Below, piece by piece: positions 26,067 to 49,082 of a stretch of DNA of 64,000 nucleotides. The DNA lies in the NCBI GenBank assembly GCA_963693285.1, contig OY848931.1, positions 935,001 to 999,000 on the forward strand, read 5' to 3'. This stretch comes from Xestospongia muta. Lineage: Eukaryota; Porifera; Demospongiae; Haplosclerida; Petrosiidae. Under the pieces are notes generated by a model. That model saw only the letters and a list, made by a program, of their open reading frames with translations. It searched no databases and had not been told where the DNA came from. The translations under genes and the position numbers were made by a program. Position 1 is the stretch's first letter, and each line of letters opens with the position of its first letter.

Positions 26067-27075
26067 ATGTTGGATTTTTGCTGTTTTCTGTCTCCTTTCT
26101 CTCTGATACCAACTGTTCTAATCATTGGAATTATTGCATGGAGGGCCTCCTTTGGAGTATGTAAGAGTAAGAGACGTATGGATGGTAAGACAGTTATAGT
26201 AACTGGTGCTAATACTGGTATTGGTAAAGCGACGGCACTGGATCTGGCTAACAGAGGGGCTAGAGTCATTGTGGCTGCTAGAGATGAGAAGAAGGCTACA
26301 ATAGCTGTAGATGATATTAAAAAGAAGACCAATAATCAAAATGTCATCTTTAAGAAACTAGATCTAGCCTCCTTAGCATCAGTACGTCAATTCTCAAAAG
26401 AGATCTTACAAGAAGAAGAACATATTGATGTACTAATAAATAATGCAGGAGTTATGTATCCACCTTATACGTTAACTGAAGATGGATTTGAACTTCAATT
26501 TGGTGTCAACCATCTTGGTCATTTCCTCCTCACAAATCTCCTCCTTGATCGCATCAAACAGTCAACTCCAAGTCGTATTGTTACTCTATCTTCTATTAGA
26601 CACACATCTGGCTACCTTGATTTTGAGGACATGATGTGGAGTAAAGAATACGACAGAATCGCAGCTTATGGTCGTAGCAAACTAGCTAACATAATGTTTA
26701 CTCGCGAGTTAGCTAAACGATTGGAGGGAACTGGTGTTAGTACATACTCGCTACATCCTGGTAGTGTCAATACTGAACTAGCGCGTCATTTGAAAGGATG
26801 GCGGTGGTATATTTTTGTAAGTTTGAAATAAGATCATAATTAGCTTTACATGTCTGTTTTTATAGCCAATTTTAACCCCTTTCATCTATCTCTTGGCAAA
26901 GACACCAACTCAAGGAGCACAGACTACAATTTATTGTGCAGTGTCTGAAGAATCTGAAGGAATAACTGGAAAGTACTGGTCTGACTGTGCTATTAAAGAA
27001 CCACATGAGAGAGCTCTTAATGATGAAGATAGCAAGAAACTCTGGGACTATAGTGCTGAGAAAGTTGGTCTGTAG
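26067..27075 (+). CDS. RDH11-14-like short-chain dehydrogenase, copy 3
   Basis: Two exons (26067-26816, 26866-27075), 319 residues. It has an N-terminal hydrophobic anchor, then CKSKRRMDGKTVIVTGAN, a cofactor loop TGANTGIGKA, NNAG, TLSS and YGRSK. The C-terminal exon is near identical to the other copies. It starts 83 bp after copy 2. Compared with copies 1 and 2, the stretch after the Rossmann motif reads IVAARDEKK, a variant shared only with copy 4. This fits copies 3 and 4 being closest relatives. Confidence 0.9.
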
Positions 27076-27329
27076 AAGTTATTTCTCAAGCCTGGGATTG
27101 AAATGCATTCCTTTTAATTACTTATTCGCAATAATTAATTTCCCTAAAAATTTGACAGCTAAGAACACAGTTTTAACAAAAAACAAAAACTAATATTGAA
27201 TGTGGGTGTGCTTGTCATCAAACTTCCTCCCACTTCTAGATAGTATTGTAATACGTGCTTTAATATCGAAGAAGACAAGACAAAACGCATCGTGACTTCG
27301 TTCCTGTGACTAGCATCTTTGTCATTAAC

Positions 27330-28344
27330 ATGCCTTTATCTTTTCCAATCATTTCGCTGTCCGCTCTCTCTCTAACATCTGCTGCTTTAGCCATTGGAGT
27401 TATTGCATGGAGGGCCTCCTTTGGAGTATGTAAGAGTAAGAGACGTATGGATGGTAAGACAGTTATAGTAACTGGTGCTAATACTGGTATTGGTAAGGAG
27501 ACAGCACTGGATCTGGCTAACAGAGGGGCTAAAGTTATTGTAGCTGCTAGAGATGAGAAGAAGGCTACAATAGCTGTAGATGATATTAAAAAGAAGACCA
27601 ATAATCAAAATGTCATCTTTAAGAAACTAGATCTAGCCTCCTTAGCATCAGTACGGCAATTTTCAGAAGAAGTCTTACAAGAAGAGGAACATATTAATGT
27701 ACTAATAAATAATGCAGGAGTTATGATTCCACCTTATACATTAACTGAAGATGGATTTGAACTCCAATTTGGTGTCAATCATCTTGGTCATTTCCTCCTC
27801 ACAAATCTCCTCCTTGATCGCATCAAACAGTCAACTCCAAGTCGTATTGTTAATGTATCTTCTATGGCTCATGCATCTGGCTACCTTGACTTTGAGGACA
27901 TGATGTGGAATAAAGAGTACAACAGAATCGCAGCTTATGGTCGTAGCAAACTAGCTAACATAATGTTTACTCGTGAGTTAGCTAAACGATTGGAGGGAAC
28001 TGGTGTTACTACATATTCGCTACATCCTGGTGGTGTCAATACTGAACTTCAGCGTCATGCCAAAGGATGGATGTGGTATCTTACTGTAAGTTTGAAATAA
28101 GATTATAATTTGCTTTACATTGTCCATTTTGTAGCCAATTTTAATGCCTTTGTTCTATCTCTTGTCAAAGACACCAACTCAAGGAGCACAGACAACCATT
28201 CATTGTACAGTGTCTGAAGAATCTGAGGGAATAACTGGAAAGTATTGGTCTGACTGTGCTATTAAAGAACCACATGAGAGAGCCCTCAATGATGAAGACT
28301 GCAAGAAGCTCTGGGACTATAGTGCTGAGAAAGTTGGTCTGTAA
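27330..28344 (+). CDS. RDH11-14-like short-chain dehydrogenase, copy 4
   Basis: Two exons (27330-28085, 28135-28344), 321 residues. The ATG at 27330 is chosen because it gives the same short anchor as the sister copies; the open frame extends a little further upstream but without an ATG. TGANTGIG, NNAG, VNVSS and YGRSK are present, so it should be catalytically competent. It is very similar to copy 3 over the last third (GYLDFEDMMW, RIAAYGRSKL). Confidence 0.9.
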
Positions 28345-28491
28345 TTCAAGCCATTTCTCAAGCCTTGGATTTTTAGCTGTTTGAAGCACCTAGAACAAGT
28401 GAATTTAATGCTTCTTTTTTTGAAAATAAACAGTAGATGTCTTTTGTAACTAGAGTTCACACTGTAGGTCACTATAGCTTACATTTTGTAG

Positions 28492-28685
28492 TCTATTGTT
28501 TATCTCATATTCTACCTTAATGCAAAGACACCAACCGCAGATACAGATAGCCTCATACCCAAATGGTTTGGGTATGAGACTATGATTTTGCAATGTAGTC
28601 TGACTAGGCTATTTAAGACAAAGTGAGAGAGCTTCCAAGAATTTAGATTACAAGTGACGTTGGACCTGAGAAAGTTGGTCTGTAA
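28492..28685 (+). pseudogene. decayed last exon of a fifth dehydrogenase
   Basis: After a splice-acceptor-like ttttgtag the sequence still resembles the shared last exon: gcaaagacaccaacc, then gtctgac, gagagagctt, and finally gagaaagttggtctgtaa, which matches the KVGL-stop end of the intact copies. In between it is frameshifted and partly replaced, including a 27-bp palindrome (28552-28578). The first exon is missing. Confidence 0.75.
28552..28578. repeat. perfect 12-bp-arm palindrome
   Basis: CTCATACCCAAA, a TGG loop, then TTTGGGTATGAG. It replaces dehydrogenase-like sequence inside the decayed exon and may be the footprint of a small insertion. Confidence 0.8.
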
Positions 28686-28967
28686 TGGAGCCAGATTAAT
28701 GAGCTATTTTCTTTTTAACCAATTCTTTCTTTCTGGTATTTGATTGCAATACGCAGCACTATCATTTAATGATCATTGTTAAAAAGGGTACTAGCCCAGC
28801 TATGTCTTTTCAATTATTAGAAAGTAAATACAAAAGAAGCAAATCTGGTGAAAATGCTAATTAATAAACAATAGAGACAGTTAATAAAATTTTAAGAAAA
28901 ACTAAAGTAACTTTAATGCAGGAATAAAAACATTTGAGTAACAATCATTACATAGAGAGAGACAAGA
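28686..28967. other. short gap between convergent genes
   Basis: AT-rich, no exon-like frame; it contains 3' flanking sequence of the dehydrogenase remnant and of the aminotransferase. Confidence 0.5.
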
Positions 28968-31725
28968 CTAGTCAATAATAATTGACCATTCGTGATCAAC
29001 ATAACCATACTAAAAAACAAAAAAAAAATTCTTCACAAAATTGTACAGGTGTGTTATTAATCATAGCATTTTGTGGTGTAATTCACATCTGCCACTATGT
29101 AATATCATATTACCAGTGGCCTCCATGGAGTAATTAAATTTACTGTACCTGTCATAACCTGTGAGTAACCCACAAAGCTATTAGAAAAATGTACAATGTG
29201 GCTAGAGGTCTGATAGCAAGTCCACACTTTGCCATTACAGAGGGTGTGGATTGTATGACACAGTGACTTTTCACCATACTTGGAGGCACAATTGTTTGCA
29301 GTATATATTACTCCAAGGATTTTTATAACAGAATATTTAGCTATTGTAATATTAAGAGCTAAGTACAGCTTACCTGTATGTCGATAAGCTCTTTATAGAA
29401 CCTTTTAGATACCTCTCCACCAGACTCTACTGTAGGTATATGAATATTCTAGAGACAAAGTATTAGAGTGTACTATCATGTAATGGATAACTTACTTCTC
29501 CTAAATACAATATGTCACTAACTGGAGATATTACACAAGCAGTACCAGAACCAAACATTTCCCTCATCTAATTGGAAAATATAACAGTTATTATATTATT
29601 ATATTCATATGGAGCAGGTATGTTCTAGTTAAACATGGGATTAGTTGTCTGTTATAATACAATTTTAGTTTGTTATTACTTACTCTTCCTTCAACTATAG
29701 CTGTCTTTATTTGACTGAATGTAATCTCTCTCTCACTCACTATATGAGTTCCCTAATAAATAGAGTAAGTTAATCAGTTAGGGACTACTTCCATTATCTT
29801 GCAACTTACCCAATTCCTTCCTAATTCTAACAATGATTTTCTAGTTACTCCTGGAAGAATTAAACTATTCAAAGGAGGTGTGGCTATCTCTGGATCTAAG
29901 TCAACAAAATCATATATAGTAGGACATGTATAAAGAACATGTACCTCCATTCTCATTGATCCAATGTACAAAGATATTCATTGTACCAACCTCAGTGATC
30001 TAGTAAGAACAGACTACGTTAAAACTATTATTTATACATTGCATTAATGTCACTTCAACATTGTCATGATATAAAAGGTTCAAAGAGAAGTACACAATGA
30101 GGGACAGACCAAGTGATTGTCTTCTATGTAGGAAGTAACCACTCCTTTTCCCATTTGTCTTTCTCATTATGGGTTCCTGATGTAATATTTAACGTAATTA
30201 CCTGATGGTCTTCTCCATATAACCATAATACTTGTTCACAACCTTTAGTTGCAGCAATATCTTGGATTCTTATTGTAGGAGCATAATTACTAGAGTAACA
30301 TGAATGAGAGTAAACCCCTGTTCATTAGTTAATGATGGATATAATGATTGTAACAAAATCACAAATGTCATAACAATTTAAAGCTGTAACTATAATCATT
30401 TGTCTTAAGCACAAAATATTTATAATATTAAAATTTTCTGCAAACTTACGCGCCTATTTTGGCATCTCCAACGCCACCTTTCCAAGATCTAACAAAGTCT
30501 GGATCAGCGTACAGTTTAACAGGATTAAAAGTACCAGACTTATAATATGCTCCCACAGGTCCAATAATACAATAAAGTAATGCTCGATCACTCCTATGTA
30601 CTCCAATGTAGGGCTAGGGGGAGAGAGAGAGAAGAGGCTCACTCAATTATGTTAAATAATATCCTTACTTCAGTAGCGATCATAACAGGCCTGATATAAA
30701 GAGAACTATCTTTAACACAAGGTATCCAATCTCTGTCAATTCTTATAAGATCTTTAATACACTCTAAGAACTCAGCTCCATCAAAAGTCTAAATAACCAG
30801 AACATCAATAAAATAAGCAATCAATAAAGAGAGTCTATAACTTTAATGATTCTTTCTACTTAACTGTTTTATAGAGATAGCTATTGTGCAACCTATTTTC
30901 AATAATCCTTTAAGTACTCAATTGATTACATCATTACTTGTAATGGGTATAATATTATTATAGTTTTACACACAATTCCAATAATTAGAACAATTATAGA
31001 AAGAAATTATTAAGATCTTACTGATAAACTAGTAGCAATGGCTGAATCATTCATCCTCTTCATGTTTTCCATCGGACGAAACATTCTAATTTTATTATCA
31101 GCTCCATAGTATGCCTTCATACTCTCAAACAACTAGATAAGAAAACATACGATCTGTCCATTCAACAGCTTCATCTGTCCATCAATCCATTCATTCATCC
31201 ATTCATTCATCCCTCCATTTATCTATCCACCATGTTTTCATTTACCTCAGTAGCATAATGCAGACAACTCGTAGCAGGAGACAATAATAAGTTTTCAAAC
31301 GGAGTAATTTTGGGATTTTCCCACCCATTTTCTGATGTCCAATTTACAGTTAACATGTGATCACTGAAGTATTTACCAAACACCAAGTTATTAGGGTCTG
31401 GTTTAGTCTTTGGATTTTGTGTCAATGTCACTTCAATATCTTTATGCTATGTATTAAATATAACAATTGAATTATTTGGGCAAAAAGTCACAACTTTGTT
31501 CAATTAACTAAATGCATTTAAATAGGTGAGCTAATATGTACACAGTTAAAATAGTTTTAAGTCCATTTTTGTATGTTTATGATATCTATATACGTATTAT
31601 AACTCATGTTATAAATGGTGATATTAACATGCTGTGGCTTCATGGTTTTTTCTCTCAGGAAGGCACTCAATGGAGATAATGTGGTTGCTGTAACTGATTG
31701 TTATATCTGGTAATTATAGCATTGC

Positions 31726-31768
<43 letters not shown>

Positions 31769-31945
31769 GCAACAATGTCAGTTAATGTAATACAGTTCAA
31801 CATCCCTCACCTTAAGAGTGGCAACACCTCGAATCCCAATATTACTGCCATTGAGAAAAATCTAAAATAATTGTACACCTTCATTCAATGTTAAAACAGA
31901 TAAAAATACCTTCGTCAATTTTTGCACACTTCTAAAGTTAGCCAT
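28968..31945 (-). CDS. BCAT: branched-chain amino acid aminotransferase
   Basis: Thirteen exons (31945-31910, 31861-31811, 31446-31246, 31132-31022, 30788-30669, 30613-30450, 30289-30202, 29999-29945, 29895-29810, 29752-29684, 29567-29496, 29448-29374, 29009-28968) give 389 residues. The enzyme is PLP-dependent and transfers the amino group of Leu, Ile or Val to 2-oxoglutarate. Landmarks are [35 protein letters not shown] (containing the Schiff-base Lys), [47 protein letters not shown] and the end YGYVDHEWS. The start is basic and lacks early acidic residues, so mitochondrial import is possible. The redox CXXC of the mammalian enzymes (GTAC..C) is CVIS here, so its second Cys is missing. It is divergent from YOD1 with 251 bp between start codons. 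Confidence 0.93.
31727..31765. repeat. (AT)n microsatellite
   Basis: About 18 AT units in the aminotransferase intron between exons 2 and 3. Confidence 0.9.
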
Positions 31946-32196
31946 CTTTTATTTGAGTAGTATTACACGAACATACAGTGAAGCTTTATGATAAAATAAC
32001 TTAGAAAAGACACAATACACTTTCAAAAAAGGATGAGCAATAACTTTTTTAACCCTCTCAGTGGTGTTATTTTCGTATACTATAGATTTCCGTATACTAT
32101 GGTATATTCTAGAATTTCTAGCAATAAGCCTTGCCCCTTCATTAGCAAAATAATAATTGACTTTTTATTGTGTATTTATTGTAGGAATTAGTAAAT
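31946..32196. promoter_or_regulatory. divergent promoter region BCAT / YOD1
   Basis: 251 bp between the two start codons. No clear TATA or other strong motif was seen; a shared promoter is inferred from position. Confidence 0.35.
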
Positions 32197-34343
32197 ATGG
32201 TGAGTTAGATAGAGTCCTGAGTTAACATTATTCTTTGATGTTTGTGTAGGTTGTGCGTCTTCAATCTAAAGCTGGTCGGTTTATCCTGGACTCTGTGACG
32301 TCCAAAACAACAGTCAGAGAACTTCAACTACTGATACAAGAGAAAACAAATATTTTGCCTGATAAACAAAAAAGTAAAAGCACATTACCGATCCATCCTA
32401 TGTGGTTATACATAATTAGGGGAGGGGCTAACTTCTCATTCACCACACCCCTCTTTTGGAGACTATAGTAATAGATCACCATACAATTATGTTGTGGACT
32501 TCATTTTTAAATTTATGTAGACATGAGCATGGTTTTTTAATAATACATAGAGTGTGTGATACCTTGTCTTATGCAGCCATTCCCTCCCTAAAAGAATGTG
32601 CTACCAGCTGGTTACATTATGTGTTATAATTGTGTGTCTTATTTATTTCTAGTTCTCTGCAGTTATCCTCCTAAAGAGATCAGTCATTACGACGCTAGTA
32701 CATGTATTTTTAATGTTGGTATCAGTAAAGGAGATACAGTTATAGTACAAGAATTAACAGTTGCTAGGAAACAATCAGTAAGTATATTCATATACCAGCT
32801 GTGAACAAACATGTTCTAAAATAAATAAATGTAGGGAGTGATTATTAATAAAATACACTTTTATGACCTGCACTAATTGAAGTACATGTACATGTTTATC
32901 TAGTCACACTTACTTTAATCTTTTAAGTCATTTTATTGGCTTCAATGTGTTTTGAGTATCCCTATTGATATGTACCTTTATGATAATACTTTACTTATCA
33001 GTAATACAGCTGAACTGTCAAATATAGTGATTGTACTATGTTAACAAGAAGTGCTACTGGAGTAATTTATTTTGATGCCTTGTAATTAGAAATTGAATAA
33101 GAAAAGAACAAAATTATGTTAGAAAAAACAACGATCGCATTTCACATAAACAGACTTTAATGACAGCTGCATGTAAATGTTTATAAACATAATATAATAT
33201 AATTACAAACTGACATAATGTTAGCATACTAACACAATAGTACAACTAGATATTTATACTACTAGGAGACAAAGGGTCATTGTATTAACGGAACGAACAA
33301 TGAAGTCATATTTGTAAGAGAAGTAAAACCTCCTCTTCAAACTCCACCCACCGACTACACAGGACAACTTAACAGAAAGTATGTAATGCATCTAGTAATA
33401 TCAAATTTTAGTGTCGTTACTTGTAGAGTAGTACCTGCTGATAACTCTTGTCTCTTTAAAAGTATTAGGTAATCAACTTACTTAGTTTTATTATAACTAA
33501 AGATTTTCTTGTATAGTATCTTAATAGATAGTGATATATCAGCTAACGACCTACGTCAACTTGTTGCTGGTGTAATTACATCACAACCTGAACAATATAC
33601 AGCTGCTATTCTTGGTAAACCTAATCAAGATTATGTTGAATGGATATTAAAGGATGAGTCATGGGGAGGTAAGCATATGTGTGTGTCTGTCCATTATGGA
33701 CTATATGTACAATATGTAGTAATGTTTTGATCTTATAAACTTTATTTTAATATTGGTGTATATATATTGTAGTTAATATAGTACTTATAAACTGTTATTT
33801 TAATGCTAAAAGTAATTTCATCTGTTTTGATGCATTACAAAATATATTATTATAAATAAATTAATATTTGCTATTTTTAAAGGAATATCATACAATTTGT
33901 TGTCTTTAGTTGTTATTTTTCATTTATTTTGATATGTTTGTAAGCACCATTTTTAACATAAACTCTAATGTTTTATTTTGATATTATTTCTATATATATA
34001 GGCGGCATTGAATTGTCTGTGTTCAGTGAACTATTTCAAATTGAACTTGATGTTGTAGATATTCAAACTCAAAGAATAGACAAATTTGGTATACCTAAGT
34101 CCATTACATCATCTTATGCCATACCTTATTAGGCATTGGTAAGCATTATCGCACCAGGGGCCTCCTTATATATGATGGAATCCATTACGATCCTCTTGTT
34201 ATCTTATCACCTAATGATACTATAATCCAGCGAGTGTTTCCATTAGAAGATGACAAGATATTAACAGAAGCTATGAAGATTGCCAAACAAGCACATGAGG
34301 TTACTGATTATAATGCATGCTCTTTACCTAAACTAAACGTACA

Positions 34344-34379
<36 letters not shown>

Positions 34380-34676
34380 ACAAATAGATAGTTTAATAAA
34401 GGTAATTTCATTACTGTATTATTTATGATATTAATATCATTACATGTTACATGTAATGATATTGGTGTTATTTGTGATAGCATAAATATAGTGTGTTTTA
34501 TTTTACATGTGATAGCTAAGTGATTTTATTCTCTTCTGACTTTATAGTCTCGGCAGTATACTGATGTTGCTAATTTCTCTTTGCGATGTTTGGTCTGTGG
34601 ATCTTTACTTCGAGGACATACTGACGCTCAATTACATGCTACTGCTACGGGACATATTAACTTTGGAGAAGTCTAA
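32197..34676 (+). CDS. YOD1: ubiquitin thioesterase OTU1 (YOD1)
   Basis: Nine exons (32197-32199, 32250-32373, 32653-32777, 33266-33378, 33427-33468, 33517-33668, 34002-34088, 34133-34299, 34548-34676) give 313 residues (human 348). YOD1 removes ubiquitin chains from substrates of the p97/VCP ERAD machinery. An N-terminal UBX-like fold (VRLQSKAGRFILDSV, LCSYPPKEI) is followed by the OTU protease, with catalytic Cys130 in PADNSCLF and His233 in YDGIHYDPL. A C-terminal C2H2 finger uses C285, C288, H301 and H307 (CLVCGSLLRG). Exon 1 is only the start codon, followed at once by the donor GTGAGT, as in BORCS5. All phases agree. The gene lies 197 bp upstream of SBF on the same strand. Confidence 0.92.
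34347..34375. repeat. (AC)n microsatellite
   Basis: Short AC run in the last YOD1 intron. Confidence 0.85.
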
Positions 34677-34873
34677 TTAAAGCCTTGTCAATTATTATTA
34701 TAGTCAATCTCTTAATATTAACAGTTAATAGTATAATTATTTAATAATAGCGGGAAATTAAAAATGAGTTATCACTTTAATATTATTCATGGTGTAATAT
34801 TAGTGGGTGGAGCTGACAGGAGGAATCTTCTCTTATTTAATGCACCATGTTTCTTGGTTGTTGTATTTGAAAC

Positions 34874-45611
<10,738 letters not shown>

Positions 45612-46401
45612 AAAGATTATAAAATACTTTATATTATAATAGAGTATTGTTTTTTACTGCTAACAAATCAGACCCAATTTATATTGTAGTGTGTGTAAGA
45701 ATCTGTTAGTGTCACTTCGTACTAATAAATTACTGCAAGTCTGAGACACATACTCTAATTTACAAACAATTATGGTTAGCACATCTCCAACCATGTGTGT
45801 CCTAACTAGCAGTTGCTATGGAGATGCATTCTCTTGCCACTTTTGTATGTTAGTATTATCCTATGTTAAAAAATACTATTCACATAGTTGAATAGCATTA
45901 ATTTTTATGGCTACAGCTAACTACAACAACCTTGATTTACTTTCACTAATTTTTCTATTCTTTTTGCTTATTCTTCATTTAATTACTTCTTGTCAGATGG
46001 TTTATCTGTTTGCTTATTTTAATAATTATGTCATTTGATAGGGTACAACTGACTACAAAGACTTTTCTTCAGCTTATTTTTTATTGTTTTGAATCAAAGA
46101 AATATACAGACTTTGTTTCAATTCAACTTTCTGTACAAATTTCAGAATGTTTCTGTTCATTATTAGGATACTTATTTAAATCTCTTTATTGATTGTTTCC
46201 ATTTATTGGTTGGACACATGGAAGTCAAACAATAAAGTAATGTTAAAAGTTAAAATAATGTACTATTTTTGGCCTTGTAATGTTAAAAGTTAATAATGTA
46301 CTCTTTTTGGAATTGTAATGTTAAAAGTTAAAACAATGTACTCTTTTTGGAATTGTAATGTTAAAAGTTAAAATAATGTACTGTATTGAGAATTCAGATA
46401 T
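45612..46401. other. 3' flanks of SBF and RasGEF (convergent)
   Basis: No gene seen. A 60-codon open frame at 46010-46192 is AT-rich, has no motif and is duplicated with the block. The end carries the 40-bp minisatellite next to the RasGEF stop codon. Confidence 0.55.
46235..46392. repeat. 40-bp minisatellite, copy A
   Basis: About four units of tgtaatgttaaaagttaaaa followed by ataatgtactctttttggaa, directly downstream of the RasGEF stop codon (its likely 3' UTR). Copy B (50332-50529) has one more unit. Confidence 0.9.
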
Positions 46402-48536
46402 CTATGGTTGACGTTGCATAGATTCATAAAGACAGCCATCATCATCCATCCATGTTGCTGACTCTAAGACCTTGGACACCTCTGAACGACTTTTAAAGTG
46501 GTTACCATACAGGAGTGTGTTTCGTTGAAAACCTTGCACTAATCCAAGAACATCTACAGTTTCATTGTAATTGCCGTAACGACTGCGACCTTGTAAGCTA
46601 GCATCTTTTATAACAAGTGGGCAAGATTCTTGGAAATATTCAAATTGTTTTACCGACTTCTCCTTACTCGTTGCTCTCTCTTTACCTTTGTTTGTAGAAG
46701 AGGATGATGGGTATTTAGACATCTTTCGAGTGGTAATTCCCTGTTTTTTCTGTGGCTTCATTTTCTCCCAGTAAAGGGTGACACGTTCTGCCAGACGTGC
46801 ACTAGCTATCTCTAGCTGTTGATCAAATGAACCCTTCTTTGGATCATACGTATCCTTGATGAGTTGCCAACCACTGCAACCTGGTTGGTCACCTTGAGCC
46901 AATGTCACTGGGAATTCAGGAAGTGGTTCTTTATTATTCAGATTATCACTTGTGGAAGCATTTACAGAGTCAACACTGCTCCAACTAGATGATGGGGAGA
47001 TGGGATGAATTGGATTATATGGCTCATTAGCAATCCAACTGAGAGAAAGTTCCTCCTTTGGAGGTGGAGGTAAATCTACACCGAACAAAATATTTACTAT
47101 GGGTGTATTAGGGATGGGTTTTATGGGTTCAAGCGGAGGAGGCCAATAATTCTCAGAAGATGAAGGTGAACTAAATGATTGTGTATCCAATTCATCAGAT
47201 TTGTCAACTGCCTCCTCAGTCTCTGTCTCCTTGATTGTGTCCTCATCAATGTTTGTCTCCTGGGTTGCATTTTCATCCGCTACAGTATTACATTGAAGAG
47301 GAGTACTTAACTTCTCTGATGTAGTAGTCACGTCAGCAATCTCTTCAGGCTCATCTATATTTTCTTTCTTGTTAAGAATTGATAAAGGCTGGTTGGCATT
47401 CTCATTGAAAGTAATATCATCCACTTCTCCTGAGGTCAGAGGTTTGATCTTTGATCCATCTCTTATTGTCAATTTCACTACTTTTGATCTTACAGTGATG
47501 GCAGGATGAGTTTCGGTATCGTCTTCTTCTTGGACTGAAGACACCATTTTGTTGTAGGTTTGCAATCGAATGACATAACCCAGCATCCAGCCAAGGTATG
47601 GTATACACGGAACGTTATTGTGTAAATTTGCAATCATGTCTTGACATATTTGGTCTCCATAGTTCAGCTCACATAACTGGTACATGAATTTGTCCAGTTG
47701 CCTGTTAAAAGATAACGTTTGAATATTGTGTTATTCAATATACTAATCTACTGACTTCTTCCTTTTTGATGAGACTTGTTTCCATGTCTCACTGAGACGA
47801 TAGACAGATTGATGACTCAATGCTGCAGTAATAGCTGTCATAGAGTTGTAGTTACGCAGTTTATGAAGCTGTTCAAGAACCTATTGTAGAAATGATATTG
47901 AGCATTAAATCAAGCATAATAGTTGTATAATGCTTCCTACCTTAATATAGTTGATGATGACTCTTACTCTTTTTTTGAGACTCATTTGTATCACTACTTC
48001 AGTACAAATGATTCTAGCAAACTTGTTGAACTCTTGGATCATAAAAAGTACATTAGGTGATGTAGTGTACTATAGTGGAAACAAAGATATTTATATAAAA
48101 TAGATTGTGACTTGACTAGGTTAAAAAGATGAATCACCTTGTCTTTTGTTGTCCACGCTCCATTTCTAAGTTCTGATACATTGATTCTCCTGAACATCTG
48201 AGCATCTTGGAGGGTCAGTTCTTCAGCAAGATGATGAGGGTCAAGTTGGTACACTTTCAATACCATGGGTTGATCTCGGACTACACTTGTCTCATGGTTT
48301 GATCTCATCCTCCAAGATGGACTTCTTATTGCAGAGCTTTGATTTAATCCAGCATAGGTTGATGAGAAAGACTCCATATCCACTGTTGAAAGAGACTGAG
48401 GCTCTGTGGAGTTTGCTAGTGAGCTGTGGTCATGACCCGTCAGCTCTGGTTCTTGTAAATCGTTAGTAGTTGGCGTTTTTACACAGCAAAGCAATAAGGA
48501 CCTCAAAAACCGTCTTATTCTTTTTGACCTGGACAT
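46402..48536 (-). CDS. RasGEF (CDC25-homology) protein, copy A
   Basis: Four exons (48536-48138, 48069-47941, 47880-47756, 47701-46402) give 650 residues. The catalytic domain spans about residues 96-270: LDPHHLAEELTLQDAQMFRRI, then SPNVLFMIQEFNKFARII, a helical LKKRVRVIINYIKVLEQLHKL, SVYRLSETW with the conserved Arg204, and VPCIPYLGWML. This is the fold that opens Ras-family GTPases for GDP/GTP exchange. The N-terminus (MSRSKRIRRFLRSLLLCC) is basic with paired Cys, suggesting membrane binding or palmitoylation. I see no REM, PH or RA domain. The last 380 residues are acidic, Ser/Pro-rich and probably disordered. The target GTPase cannot be told from sequence. It is nearly identical to copy B at 50539-52673. 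Confidence 0.88.
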
Positions 48537-48823
48537 ATTTCTCCAATTAAAGTATCTTTCTCTCGAGAAATTAAGGATGAACTATCTTCCTGTCTAGTTT
48601 CTGAAAGTTTCTCGTCACAAAAATTGCCGCAATGATGCATTCGCGTAGTAACATAGCAACATTGCTACGTTACAATGGTACGCAAAATTTAGCCAATAAA
48701 AACAATAGAATTTTAAAAACAATAAGATAATTACTATAAACAATAAAATTTAATTATTGTTTCAAAAAACAGCAAAAATTACCAAGAACTAAAAATATTA
48801 CACTCTTCTCAGCTCATAATTAT
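48537..48823. promoter_or_regulatory. RasGEF copy A upstream region with RFX-like sites
   Basis: Two adjacent X-box-like motifs, GTAACATAGCAAC (48648-48660) and ATTGCTACGTTAC (48661-48673), lie about 115-135 bp upstream of the ATG in opposite orientation. RFX factors bind such sites. The same pair is in copy B (52785-52810). Confidence 0.4.
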
Positions 48824-48868
48824 TTATTGCGATGTGGAAGGAGACACAGGAGATACCAAGTTATCATC
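48824..48868 (-). pseudogene. orphan 3' tip of glycogen synthase
   Basis: The stop codon (48824-48826) and about 14 preceding codons match the last exon of glycogen synthase at 52961-53005. The match ends abruptly at the duplication junction. Confidence 0.9.
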
Positions 48869-48992
48869 ATATTTAAATTGTGTGTATTGTAATACAATTT
48901 AATATGTGTATATTGTAATACTATGTAATATGTGTATATTGTAATACTATGTAATGTGTGTATATTGTAATACTATGTAATATGTGTGTACT
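48869..48992. repeat. duplication junction with minisatellite
   Basis: Directly after the truncated glycogen synthase exon comes atttaaattgtgtgtattgt, which matches the SBF intron at about 44453, with four TATTGTAATAC units. It then jumps to SBF sequence equivalent to 44895. About 280 bp with SBF exons 30-31 is missing. Confidence 0.85.
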
Positions 48993-49082
48993 GTCACCAC
49001 ACCTCTTAATGAAGTAAGTTACTATGATGTAATGATCATGATGCTTGACTGTGTTGTAATAATTTAACTGTTTTTTTTTTAG

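Noticed and set aside
46010..46192. 60-codon open frame, repeated at 50107-50289
   Set aside because: Its conservation is explained by the tandem duplication; the composition is AT-rich and no family was recognised.
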